Positions 34,268 to 44,897 of a DNA stretch of 64,000 nt are shown here, in pieces. The DNA is from Steinernema hermaphroditum (taxonomy: Eukaryota; Nematoda; Chromadorea; Rhabditida; Steinernematidae). The position numbers and the translations under genes are program-made. A model generated the notes under the pieces. It did not search any database. It saw only the letters and a program-made list of their open reading frames with translations, and was not told the origin of the DNA. The DNA lies in contig CM059622.1 in assembly GCA_030435675.1 (NCBI GenBank), positions 496,001 through 560,000 of the forward strand, read 5' to 3'. The first letter of the stretch is position 1, and every line of letters begins with the position of its first letter.

Positions 34268-34593
34268 CAAGGAAAGGTCCCAAACTGTCCCACGCCTATT
34301 GGGCTGAAATTTGACATGGAGGGTGACATGCTAGAGTGTAGCAATACCTGATAGGTTTCATCGGTGAATGGCCTCACAAAACCTCAAAGAAATGGTAAAA
34401 AAACTGATAAGACACTGTATCCTTTGTGCCATTAGTGTTAGGACCTTGCAACTACAGAGAACTCCACTATGAACTATAGCTTAAACCCGCCATTCACCGA
34501 TAAAACCTATCAAGTTCTACGACACTCTAGCACCTCTATCTCCCTGCCAAATTTCAGCCGAATCGGCGTTGGACAGTTTGGGACCTCTCCTTG
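34268..34593. mobile_element. 326-bp foldback MITE
   Basis: Long terminal inverted repeats of about 110 bp begin CAAGGAAAGGTCCCAAACTG and include GCTGAAATTTG, GCTAGAGTGT and GATAGGTTT-ATCGGTGAATG. The flanks both carry TGA, so a 3-bp target duplication is possible. No coding capacity. Confidence 0.8.
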
Positions 34594-34997
34594 TGAGCGA
34601 GCAGCAGCTGCAAGCGGATAAAACGGAACTATTGAAAGCGGTTGAAACTATGCAAATACACAATCATTACAAAAGTGGCTCATTTTCAGTTCTCACTACA
34701 TTTTACTCAACACTGTACTCATATTTCGTATTGCTTTACATCGACAGAAAACGATTTATTTATTCATGAGAAATAAGGAAAAAAACAGAAATCGTCATGC
34801 ATCTAAATGAAGATTAACAGCGCAGATCCATCATAAAGAAAACGACCACATGATTATAAAGCCATTTGTGACATTCAAGAAGGTTAAGCCTAAGCTATAC
34901 AGGACACTCAACATTCAAAGAGGACGGAAAGAGAAGTGTAGAAATCGAAGCTCAGAAGTTGATATGCAGCTGGTCAGGGTCGCTCCACCCGTCCTGT

Positions 34998-35303
34998 TCA
35001 GTAGTCGATGAGCTCGTCCTTGCGGAGCAGAGACTGACGCGAAGAGGAACAACGAATGCCCGAGCTATACTCGACGAAAACAGGCGATCGACTGCATTTG
35101 ACACGATTCACGCGAGCGTAGTGACACAGAAGCCAAACGGTCATTCCGACGAACATGACGCTGAGAACGACAAGGGACAGCAGCGAGGCGACGCCAAGCA
35201 CTTGGATCATCGTGTCCGAGAGCTGGAAGGGGAGATATAGGCTGCAAGGCGCCGTGATCATGGTCGAATTCTCCTCGGTAAAGCACTTCTTCAGAGTGGC
35301 CAT
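34998..35303 (-). CDS. Fam-B small single-pass membrane protein 4 (intronless)
   Basis: Single exon of 101 aa. The ATG at 35303 immediately follows ATATTTCAG, so upstream in-frame codons to 35540 are taken as outron/promoter. It starts MATLKKCFTEENSTMITAPC; the helix SLLSLVVLSVMFVGMTVWLL follows SDTMIQVLGVA, then CHYARVNRVKCSR as basic flank, and the tail ends SSSRQSLLRKDELIDY. It aligns with Fam-B 2 along the whole length but lacks the intron and has ~14 extra residues where the intron would be. The end [LI]RK[DH][ED]LID[YF] is shared with Fam-B 2 and in part with Fam-B 1. Function unknown. Confidence 0.8.
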   Translation of the reverse strand: MATLKKCFTEENSTMITAPCSLYLPFQLSDTMIQVLGVASLLSLVVLSVMFVGMTVWLLCHYARVNRVKCSRSPVFVEYSSGIRCSSSRQSLLRKDELIDY

Positions 35304-35520
35304 CTGAAATATGCGAGTAGAAGCGATGTCTCTCGACGGATTGACACGAAAACACTTATCTTCTGAGTGGCGAATGTCGCTTTTAAGTATGGTACACACA
35401 CAAAGTGATATTTCCGCTGGGACAAACACTCCCATCCTAAATGTCGAGGCCATTAGACATGTAGCATTATATCCGTATGACCACGCAAACAGGGCCAGCT
35501 TTCCGAAAACAAAGCTTAAT

Positions 35521-35579
35521 CGACTTCCGTAATTAGTCATCCAAAGCGTTAAGCCGCTTCCCGTTTCTTTGCGTCAAAA
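35521..35579 (-). promoter_or_regulatory. Fam-B 4 upstream motif pair
   Basis: On the minus strand TTTTGACGCAAAGAAACGGG with AAGCGGCTTA (35579-35551), then GGATGACTAATTACGGAAGT (35541-35522). Both blocks match those in front of Fam-B 2 and 3; the second also matches Fam-B 1. Confidence 0.65.
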
Positions 35580-36028
35580 TCCGTCCGCAACGCGAAGTGA
35601 GGATGAAAGGAAGGAAATCTGGCGTCAAGAATGTCCATTACCTTAATGGGTTGAGATCATAGCCCACGAATACTACAGTTAAAGATTCGTCGATTTAGCT
35701 TCATCATACGTTTGTTCGTCGACGTCAAGATGAGTAAACCAAGGAACATACATGGACAAATCTGGCTTCCATAAAAAGCTGAAATTATAAAAAAGCTGAC
35801 TTCTTTCCACGACATATGATGAAGGGACTTTTTTCGGGGCCCATCCTGTACAGATCTGAGTACAAGATCGGCGACTACGGTGCGATAATGTGCATCTTCA
35901 GGGTGTGGGACACGGCATAATTACGTTGATTCGGGGAGATAAACGCTCAGAAATGTCTGCAGAAATATAGCAAAAATCGTGTTATATGTATACTGGGTCA
36001 TATAGAGATTGAGACCGATGTATTTTCG

Positions 36029-36100
36029 GCCCAAGTAGTATAGTGGTTAGTACTCCACGTTGTGGCCGTGGCGACGCAGGTTCGATTCCTGCCTTGGGCA
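36029..36100 (+). tRNA. tRNA-His (GTG)
   Basis: Complete 72-nt cloverleaf: acceptor GCCCAAG pairs with CTTGGGC plus discriminator A, anticodon stem CCACG/CGTGG with loop TTGTGGC (anticodon GTG at 36062-36064), T arm GCAGG-TTCGATT-CCTGC. No intron. TTTCTTTT just downstream may act as a Pol III terminator. Confidence 0.96.
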
Positions 36101-36220
36101 TTTCTTTTGCTAACTTTTTGTTCGTGTTATACTTCTGCATTTTTTTGTTTTTGCCTTAGAAAAGAGATAAAACAAGAGAAAAACATGGAAACGGGTAAGA
36201 GAAAAAAAAAGAAAAAGTTC

Positions 36221-36292
36221 TGACCCCGACGTGATTCGAACACGCAACCTTCTGATCTGGAGTCAGACGCGCTACCGTTGCGCCACGGAGTC
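36221..36292 (-). tRNA. tRNA-Trp (CCA)
   Basis: On the minus strand the acceptor GACTCCG pairs with CGGGGTC (one G-T pair), discriminator A; anticodon stem TCTGA/TCAGA with loop CTCCAGA, anticodon CCA; T arm CGTGT-TCGAATC-ACG type. A run of T residues on the minus strand follows. Converges on tRNA-His 120 bp away. Confidence 0.95.
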
Positions 36293-36696
36293 ATGCTGCA
36301 TTGGCCTATGACAAAATGATCTACTGACGACTGACCTCCGTTGCAATTCGAATTAGGCACGATCAACCGCGGGCACTGTTGTTGTCCTGCTGCACACTTC
36401 CTCATTTAAACCGCGAGCACGTGCTACTTAGAATGCAAATCTATTTTCGTATAAATACGTGGCCATCTGTTGTATATTCGAGCTTCTCATGATCGACGCC
36501 CCACTTCCATATGAAATTGTTCACTTTCTCATTGCTATCATCACAATAGAAGCGCTGCATTGTTTACGTGGCTGAGTGGGCGCCTTCCGACGTGAGTGAT
36601 AAAAGCATCACTTTCCGAATTTCCGTTACATATAATCAGTTTGTTTTGTCGAATACAAAACAGTGCTTCCATAGGCCGACGACCATTCGATCTTAG

Positions 36697-39600
36697 ATGT
36701 TTTCTATAGTTCTGTAAGTGATATATTCTCTTAAAAATGATGATAGTGGTTCGATTCTAGACTGCTTTCAATAGGCGTAAGCCTTTCACAATCCATAGAA
36801 ACCTATCCTCGCCTTCCGACCTTCGCTAAACCTCTTCACTATGCCATCCACATTGCTCCCGATCTTAAGAATTTCACCTTCGAAGGAAGGGCGGAAATCG
36901 ATGTGATGCTGATGGAACCTACGGATTTTGTGCAGCTACACGCTAATGGATTGAACATCACCAAGGCGAGCTATCATGTTCTGAACTCAATGTGTAAGTG
37001 AGGCAACCACATTATTTTAAAATTGGCTTATTATGATAAGGATAGCTCGTTACCTGAAAGCCTAGGTCGTTCAAACTTAAGGGTAAACTTTGATAAGCTA
37101 ATGGCTCAGATTTATTTTGAGTTTGGGTGGTCGGCCATCTGGATTAATACCGAACGTATTCAAATGCTGAAATAGACATAGACACGAGTTAAGCTTTGGT
37201 CTGAAAACTCCATTCGACATACGTTTTGAGCCATTAACTAGGACTGTAAGTGTTTGGAGCGAGCTTAAGCTTAGTATTGTGTCTTCCCAAGCCGTAGTAT
37301 TCACCCAGAGCTCTTGATGACGACTGCAAGACACGAGTCAAGGAATACTTAAGACCAATATTCGACCTCTTCGTCATATTTTAAACGCTTTCCACTTGTA
37401 TCGTTCGGAGTGTGAAGGGACAAATGTGGATCAGATAGAACAAGGAAAAGGCGTCTTCAAAATGAGGGCTGTTGTAGAGTTTTTTTTGTTCATCAAATTC
37501 GCGAGTGCCGAACTTGAATAATATCCTTAAATGTCAGGAAAGAGTCCTGCGTTAGCCGTTTTCTGTACCCCTTTCCCACTGATGGAATCTTTAGTATATA
37601 ACGTTTAAATATGGCCCTTTTCTTTGCGAGGCTCTAAGCAACCTAGATGGTGGTTTTCCTCCTCACGATGAGTTTCGCATACGGTAGAATTCTGAAATGA
37701 TAAGGACTCAAGTCCACGGACTCGAACCTGGACTCGTTCCGATCTCTGTGCAGGGATAAACTTGGAAAAATACGGCCTGGCGTGGTCGAGCTGGGTGGCA
37801 CTTTTTGAGTAATTTCCTCCAAATTTGGTCTTCTCGGAATGTCGATAATCAGGCACAGTCAAAATAAAATAGATCACCAAGCAATCCAAGGGTCATGTTT
37901 TCGACATTTGGTCTCTGTTTCCGTAAAATTTGAACTGAGCTCGTGAAGTCGCTATGTGGGCATGGTGAAGGTCCCCACATACTGCATATCCCCGTACCCT
38001 GTTATAGTACTTAACCAATTGAAAGCGCTGGAAGTGTTGCCATATTCTGTTAATCCGAATATTTAGTCGAAGAGAATATGACTGACATCGTCTACGACAA
38101 GAAATATAGCACTGTCGCCCTCAGATTTCCACATGTCGTCCACGGTGGCCAACGGATTGTCCTCAACCTCTCCTACTCAGGAATCATCAACAAGAATCTG
38201 CACGGACTCTACCGCAGTTCGTACAAAGACCCGAAAACCGGCGAGGTTCAGTTCCTGATGGTTACCCAATTCGAGAGCACCTCTGCTCGACAGGGCTTCC
38301 CCTGTTGGGACGAGCCTGTCTTCAAGGCACAATTCACCGTTTCCCTTGAAGTCGACTCCAACCACACTGCCTTGTCCAACACAGCTGTAGCCAAAGTTGA
38401 TCCCTTCGGAGATAAGAAGATCGTCACCTTCGAGACCACACCTCTCATGTCGACCTATCTCGTGGCCATGGCCGTCGGCGACCTCGAATATCTGGAAGGT
38501 CAAGGAGTATATGGTCCTCTCGTAAGGGTCTACACGACTCCCGGCAAGAAGCATCTGGCCGAGAAGGCTTTGGAATACCATATCAAGGCGTTTGACTATT
38601 TCAACAAGGTTTTCGACTATCCCTACCCGCTCAAGAAGATCGACGCATTGGCCGTTCCCGATTTCGTCGCTGGAGCCATGGAGAACTGGGGACTGATCAC
38701 GTACCGAGAGAAAGCGATTGTCTTCAATCACTCCACGGCCACTATGGACGACAAGATTTACTCGGCTACCGTAATCGGTCATGAAGTTGGACATTTCTGG
38801 TTTGGAAACCTTGTTACTATGGTACGATTGCAGACATTTAAATATCGTGTATTGTGACCTTTTCAGAAATGGTGGGAAGACGTATGGCTCAAGGAAGGCT
38901 TCGCTACTTTCCTCATGTACCAGTTCCCCTCTGACGTCTATCCGGAACTCCTTCCCTGGGAATACTTCCTATCCAATCCGGTACAAAAGGCTAGGGACTT
39001 GGACTACCTTCGGGCGTCACACCCTATCCAAGTGGGCATCGACGACCCGGCCAAGTTGCCGCTCTACTACGACGCCGTGACCTATCAGAAATCGGCGCAT
39101 CTCATTCGAATGCTGTATCTTCATCTGGGAAAAGAGAGCTTCTGGAAGGGCATGAGGATCTACATTAAAAGACATCAATATGGAAATGCGGAGACCGACG
39201 ATCTGTGGCAGGCTTTCAGCGATGCGTCTGGACAAGTAGGTCCTTTAGACTTTGTAACAACTTACAAGGGAACCTTCCGAAGTTTCAGCCTCGAGTTGAA
39301 AATTGGCCTGCAGATAGGCCATCATTAGTGGAGGTTTACATGGCCATGTATGAGTATAAGCAGACGTCCGTTTAGGGTTGACATTCACTAATGATGGCCT
39401 ATACACAAGCCAATTTTCAGCTCGATACAAGGCAGACACTTCGGAAGGTTCCCTTCTTAGACGTTTTTTGTTTAGGACGTAAAGAGACTGATGTCAAGCT
39501 GGACGAAACAGGTTGGATATCCTGTGATCACGTTCTCTCTGAGATACAACTCGTCCAAAGGAATCTCAAGCTCAGTTTCCGAGAGGCGTTTCCTAGCGTC

Positions 39601-40287
39601 CGGAGCGAAGGACCCAAGCGCTGGACCGTGGCTTATCCCTTTGAATGTGCTGGTCGCCAAAAATGGGTCTACGTCGAGATTTTCGGTCAAATTCCCACAA
39701 GAATCCCAGAAGCTTTTGGGTGAGGACCTAGCCACGGCAGACTACGTCCAGCTCAACCCGGAAACTTCCGCCTTCTGCCACGTCAAATACGATGGCTCGA
39801 TTCTGTTTAAGAACCTTCTTGACGCCTACAGGTCGAAAAAGATCCCGGCAAAGAACAGATTCACTCTGGCGACCGATACCTATCACTTGACGCTAGCCGG
39901 TCGAAGTCAGATCGACGATCTTCTGGCACTGATCGAGGCCTTCGCCAACGAGTCTTCCTCACTTGTCTTGTCTTCTTTGGCATCTTCCGTTCTTCCGTTG
40001 AAGGCCAAAACGTCGCCTGGGCGCTAATCAGGAAGGAATGGGACCACATCAAGGCCAAATTCACGTCGCCCGTCGCCCGACCATCCATTATGATGCTGAA
40101 GAGCGTCCTGAGATACTCAGAAAACCCCCACCACGTCGATGAATTCAAGGCGCTGTTCACGGCCGAACAGCTGAAATCGATCGAGGTCCATGTGAGCGAA
40201 GTCAAGGAAAGGATCGTCGTCAACAGTCGTCAGAAGAAGCTTCATCGGAAGAGACTCTCAAAGTGGCTTATGAGGAAGGGATATTGA
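36697..40287 (+). CDS. Secreted M1-family aminopeptidase with intact catalytic site but deleted/frame-shifted C-terminal domain
   Basis: Exons 36697-36713, 36761-36993, 38067-38821, 38867-39235 and 39476 on. Exons 1-2 join into a signal peptide, MFSIVLLLSIGVSLSQS. Then comes an M1 zinc peptidase of puromycin-sensitive-aminopeptidase type: the N-terminal domain from LPTFAKPLHYAIHI, GAMENWG (about residues 286-292) for substrate N-terminus binding, HEVGH (322-326) and Glu345 in WLKEGFA as zinc ligands and catalytic Glu323. It should release N-terminal residues from peptides outside the cell. After LLALIEAFANESSS (near 39955-39985) the reading continues only in another frame (VEGQNVAWALIRKEW...KWLMRKGY, stop 40285-40287), and family comparison suggests about 190 residues of the ERAP1-C-like domain are missing. 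The original frame stops at 40025. Hence pseudogene, truncated enzyme or assembly collapse. Confidence 0.8.
37907..38020. repeat. Dispersed repeat in aminopeptidase intron 2
   Basis: Copy of the degenerate element seen at 8840-8985; it helps explain why this intron (36994-38066) is over 1 kb while the others are 45-240 bp. A GGACTC/GAGTCC-rich block precedes it at 37694-37755. Confidence 0.65.
39266..39456. repeat. Foldback insertion in aminopeptidase intron 4
   Basis: Arms of about 75 bp, GGGAACCTTCCGAAGT...CAGATAGGCCATCATTAGTG and its complement CACTAATGATGGCCTAT...ACTTCGGAAGGTTCCC, almost fill the 240-bp intron 39236-39475. The transcript could fold into a long hairpin. Confidence 0.85.
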
Positions 40288-41416
40288 TTTGAATAGATCT
40301 ACGAAGACGAAACATGCATTTTGGAGATAAATTTCACTTACTGAGCCTCATTGTGGAACTGTAGACACATTCCTATCTAGCGAACCATAGAGCAAAGCAG
40401 TGTGAAGAATACATTTCAGAATAAGAGGAACATGGGATATTTATGTGCTCCATTTCAAACACGAAGGCCACATCAAATTTAATACATAAGATTCAACAAC
40501 GTCACCTTCCCGCCCCGATAAGGCACGTATCGTCGTCGAAATTGTGATGATGAGGGAAAGGACTGTGACGGTTTTGTGGAGATACTCGACAAATTCATGT
40601 CTACGAAGAGTTCTAGGTGCGTCATGCAGCTATAACTTTCGAGTTCTCACTTAGCCTACAGTTTCCCCCAACCTCAAAATCTTGAATTCAAAAATTATAA
40701 ATAAACTAGATCGGGATAAAATGCGAAGATAAAGGCAATTATCAGACTGGAAGGAAAGTGCAAGACGAAGAAAATGGAATCATGCAAGGAAACTGCTAAG
40801 AAAATGTGAAATGGTCTAGAAAATCCACTACATATATGGGATGTACAATGATGCAAAACGCCTAACCGGAAGACCTCGAGTGCGGTGGACCGACGATTTC
40901 AAGATATTACCAGGTCGCTGGAATGAAACATCAAATAGCGAATGGTCATCATATTGTGAACGCTACGTTCGAAATGAACCGAGATAGCTAATGTAAATGT
41001 AAATGAACTAGATGTATGTCTTTATCTTTGTAGTTATCTCGAATCAATATTCCTTCTTCATTCGCCACTTGGAGAGTCTCTTCAGATGAAGCGACTTCCG
41101 ACGACGATCTTCTTCTTGACTGCGCTCACATAGACCTCAAGATACTCCTTCTTGATCAGTTCCCAGGCGACTTGCCGCTTATTCCTTGTATTAAGGCAGA
41201 ACGTTTATCTGAAAAATAGACGGACCTTCATAGGAAATGAGATATGTGTGTCACCTCTTGGATCCTGTAATTCATCATTTCCAGAGCTCAAATAAGATCA
41301 TCGTCGTCGGAAGAAGGCTCAGTTTCAAGAGGTTCTCAAAGTGACTAACCTATGACTATTATTAGTGTAGGGACTGAATTGTTTCACTTACCATTAGACC
41401 ATTCTCCCATCCACCG
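40288..41416. other. Intergenic with LINE tail
   Basis: Apart from the LINE remnant at 40735-40988 I see no gene. A fragment at 41040-41120 (GAGTCTCTTCAGATGAAGCG...) resembles, in inverted sense, the 3' end of the aminopeptidase coding region (AAGCTTCATCGGAAGAGACT) and may be a broken partial copy. Confidence 0.4.
40735..40988 (+). mobile_element. Non-LTR retrotransposon C-terminal remnant
   Basis: Around 40860-40986 the plus strand reads KRLTGRPRVRWTDDFKILPG then RWNETSNSEWSSYCERYVRN before TAG. GRPxxRWxDDxxxxxGxxWxxxAxxRxxWxxxxEAYV is the usual C-terminus of RTE/craniofacial-type LINE reverse transcriptases. Only this tail is left. Confidence 0.7.
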
Positions 41417-42475
41417 TCAACCCCACACATCGCCGGCGTCGGAGTTGCCCAGATCCGGATTACAAACATAGCAATGCGTGGAGCACTGCAAGGCCAGTAT
41501 CGCCCGTTCCCCTTCCGGTAGGAGATGTTTGTCGGCCGAGAAGTGAACGCAGTACCAGTCGTCATCTTCAGCTTCTCCTAGCTTGATCACAACACACGAT
41601 TTCTCGTTTTCCGGGTGAATTCGTCCATAGTAGCGATTGTTCTCTTCATCCTGTCCATAGTAGTGAACGTGGTTCCTAACTTTCTCCAGATTCGGCCAGT
41701 TCCCATTGACGCACAGCTTCAATTCAAACGACGGGTCCTTGAGCCAATTTTCGACTAGCTCGGCGACACAGATCATATCGATTCCTATACACAGCGTCTT
41801 GGGTCCTTTCCTATTGACAAATTTCATAATCACATCCTTCTGTCCATCCCAATAGGATCGATCGGCGAAATTCAAGAATTTCAGATTCTCGTTATTGTCG
41901 ACATGGTACTTAAGAAGTGTGGAGAGTTCAGGCAAGATGTTGTATCTATCGCTGTGCAGCTCGAGTCCTTCGAATTTGAGGAACTGGTCGAAGGTTGCTG
42001 TTTCCAGAAGATCGCGGAAGTTATTGCCCATGGCTTCTGATTCACAGGTGTCGGCAAGAATCCTCAAGCAGGAGCCACTGTCGAGGAGCGGAGTTATGTA
42101 ATCGACGATGCTATCCAAACTCGAAGTGAATCGTCCATCGATGTAGTAGCGGAATTGGAAGGTGACATTGTTGAATTTGACGAACTTCTGGTCCAGCGAC
42201 TTAATTTTACTGAGGGTGGTGCAGGAGAAGAGGTCACGATGGTCGTCATCTTTTGGAATTTCCCGGATAGCGAGTCCATATCGTCCTTTTTTGAATTGAT
42301 TTTCTCTGCCATTGTAGTAGACGGTGACGTCCACGTCGAAATAGCGCCTTCTTTGGAGCTGAAGTCTGGCGGCACTGGTCCATTGTGGGGCGTCAAGTCG
42401 TTGAATCGTTTCGAGTTGATCTTTGGAGAGAGACGGGAAGAGTGAGTCGAGAAATCCGTATGGGGCTGAGATCAT
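41417..42475 (-). CDS. Fam-A paralogue 3
   Basis: Single-exon gene of 352 aa. The ATG at 42475 is 10 nt after CACTTCCAG. Starts MISAPYGFLDSLFPSLSKDQ; the family blocks are RRRYFDVDVTVYYNG, KKGRYGLAIREIP, LENWLKDPSFELKLCVNG, YYGRIHPENEKSCVV and the C-terminal C-x3-C-x2-C (CSTHCYVCNPD, Cys about 331, 335, 338). It is closest to paralogue 4 (DSLFPxLSxDQLETIxxLD) and lies divergently 2.6 kb from it, suggesting an inverted duplication of a gene pair. The four conserved Cys (one after YGRIHP, three at the end) could form a structural zinc site; that is inference. Confidence 0.9.
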   Translation of the reverse strand: MISAPYGFLDSLFPSLSKDQLETIQRLDAPQWTSAARLQLQRRRYFDVDVTVYYNGRENQFKKGRYGLAIREIPKDDDHRDLFSCTTLSKIKSLDQKFVKFNNVTFQFRYYIDGRFTSSLDSIVDYITPLLDSGSCLRILADTCESEAMGNNFRDLLETATFDQFLKFEGLELHSDRYNILPELSTLLKYHVDNNENLKFLNFADRSYWDGQKDVIMKFVNRKGPKTLCIGIDMICVAELVENWLKDPSFELKLCVNGNWPNLEKVRNHVHYYGQDEENNRYYGRIHPENEKSCVVIKLGEAEDDDWYCVHFSADKHLLPEGERAILALQCSTHCYVCNPDLGNSDAGDVWG

Positions 42476-43294
42476 GGCTAGCTACCTGGAAGTGAAGATT
42501 GTTCAATATAAAAGGTTGCATTTCTACAAAACACGAAGCTCAATTTTAAAGATAATACGCAGCGATACTATTCGACCAAAGATCAATGGGATTCGATAGA
42601 TTTCACTGTACTGAACACGAACATATGAGCACTTCACTGTGATGCTAGGGGTGCCCTGTAATTCGGGCCCTAGACCTGCTCCGAGCGACCCAAATCCATC
42701 TGGTTCTAGCGAAATCAATACATTTTGATAATTAAATCGAATATGAAATATGAGGCCGAGAGAGAGACGGATAATTAGAATGGCCTATAGCGCGAGTCAC
42801 ACACCCTAGGCGCAAATCCTCTGAAAGTGAGGTTGTCTTGGCAACACACATTTCGATTGGACGCCTAAAGCGGTCCTTCAAGACAGGAAACGACACAAAT
42901 ATTCCTTTTTTGGAGAACAGGAAACCCGAACGCTGCTCGTCACTCATATTGATCATCCTCAAGTTGCGCAACGACGTTCGTAAATCTCTCGCATTCGTCC
43001 TCTCGCGAACAAACACATGTTTTGAGACTAGTGGACGTGCTTTCTCGTTTTCATGACCATTACCACTCTGTAAATCAGTTTTCACGCCTTTTTGGTCATC
43101 ATTGCAGAGTGTGCTAATTTGCGAGCGGCGAACGTGTGAGGTCTTTTATGTTGGGGCTCCGCCTCGGCTGTCCCCATGCACCAGGAGTCGCCGCGCCTTG
43201 CCAGAGTGTTTCGCTCACTACTCACCGACTTGCCATTTCAGTCATTCGCTCTCCTCTCTCGGCCTTATTTCCCACCCCATTTAAGAAACGATGT

Positions 43295-44049
43295 GGTACT
43301 AGGACATTTGCGCCACCGACATTTGCGCCACCGACATTTGCGCCACCGACATTTGCGCCACCGACATTTGCGCCACAGACATTTGCGCCACCGACATTTG
43401 CGCCACCGACATTTGCGCCACAGACATTTGCGCCACCGACATTTGCGCCACAGACATTTGCTCCACTTTTCTGGTCTCACCACGAAAAGCCTTTTACGAA
43501 TCCTTTTAATTGATAACTGGAGTAGGAACGGTAAGTCGTGAGTTGTGTTCGATACTTTCTGTGTCCCACCATGTAAGCTACGACTAGGACATATAAGAAT
43601 AAACTTAAAAATCATAAACAAAAATTTGAGTCGAAGCCTGTGTCTCACAACTATGGTCTGGCATTTATGCACGAGTTTGAGTTTATAAAATTCAGATCAA
43701 ATTCTTAATCTTGAATTTCGTGTTTTCGGGCACGCACAAAATCAATAGGTATGAGCCTAAGCCAAGCCTGGATGTTAGGTCATTAGGCCATCGCCCGTAA
43801 TATTAAATATCTAGGCATGTTCCTAAGGCAAACTTAGATCTACGACATAAGCAAAGAGGAGGGCTCGCTTCACTTGCTGAAACGTCAGTGACATGCGCCT
43901 AGACATCTGAACACAACATGCTCTCCGTTTAAAATTTAAAAGTATTGGGCGTAAAAAGGCTTTTCGTGGTGAGACCAGAAAAGTGGCGCAAATGTCAGTG
44001 GCGCAAATGTCGGTGGCGCAAATGTCGGTGGCGCAAATGTCCGAACACC
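43295..44049. mobile_element. 755-bp hAT-like non-autonomous element with minisatellite termini
   Basis: The left end GGTACTAGGACATTTGCGCC and right end (as reverse complement) GGTGTTCGGACATTTGCGCC are flanked by identical 8-bp duplications AACGATGT at 43287-43294 and 44050-44057. Both termini consist of a tandem 15-bp unit (ACATTTGCGCCACCG): about 11 copies on the left (43302-43465) and 4 on the right (43983-44042). Inside the minisatellites both ends share TTTTCTGGTCTCACCACGAA in inverted orientation. The 8-bp duplication fits hAT transposition. No transposase. Confidence 0.88.
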
Positions 44050-44709
44050 AACGATGTTGATGTCAGAAGTGACCCTCGAAAATCAAAATCTGACCACATA
44101 ATAACCCATTTACATTTGCTGTTATCTCAGTTAGAACCGAAGGTAGCATTCACAATATGACAGCTTTTGATCATTTGAATCCTAGTTCTAACGGACTGCT
44201 TATATTTTGAGATCATCTTCATATCGTCCACAAAGGAGTTTCTGTATAGGTGACCAGTAAGTTCGGGCAAGGTGCCTTAAAGACCATATAAGTTAGTAGT
44301 ATAGTGCTAGTGTAATATAGGTAGTATAGTTCTACGGGAAAAAGTACTACTAGCCAAGCAGTCGTATCTTATTCGAATTCATCCTTGCTCACATCGCACA
44401 AAGGGATATACGACCGACTCGGGACATGACACATTTTTTATTGAAAAAAAAACGCACCTTTAACAGCAACAAATAGTATAGTATAGTAAAACGCACCTTA
44501 ACAGCAGGGGACAATTCAAAAGCAAAGGAGTACTTTAAATATCCTCTAAGATTTAGTTCCTATCGCTATATCTGAACGGATCGGTATTTTGGTTAAGCCA
44601 TTGAGTTCTCTCTGTATGTACATTGTCTTTTGTCTATTTATCTAGGGTTACCCTAGCTATGGAGGCAATCTTGGGCATGCGTGATTAAGCCCAGGGAGAC
44701 TCACATGAT

Positions 44710-44897
44710 CTTTTATTACATGGTCAGGTAAATAGGTACCAACTGGGTAAGATGGGGCGGATGGCAGAGAAGGCAGGGACGAAGGCGGGCGAGAGGCGCC
44801 GCCGGTGGGCAAAGAGTCGCCTCAGTGCTATTCTCTAAGAGCGGCAAGTTGAGTGCAACACTCTTCCCGTGAGTTATGTGCGGCGACCTTTTATAGG
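44710..44897 (-). promoter_or_regulatory. Minus-strand TATA box and downstream AATAAA, divergent to Fam-A 4
   Basis: CCTATAAAAGGTCGCCGCAC reads on the minus strand from 44897, and AATAAAAG follows at about 44717, roughly 180 nt later. A short unspliced transcript is conceivable; its frames show no recognisable protein. It points away from Fam-A 4, whose ATG is 211 bp to the right. Confidence 0.35.

Noticed and set aside
35304..35540. N-terminal extension of Fam-B 4
   Set aside because: It lies upstream of the ATATTTCAG acceptor and aligns at DNA level with the non-coding upstream region of Fam-B 2.
43136..43672. Open frames of FAPPT / HLRHR / WRKCR repeats on both strands
   Set aside because: They are translations of the 15-bp minisatellite in the hAT-like element, open in several frames because the unit is a multiple of three.
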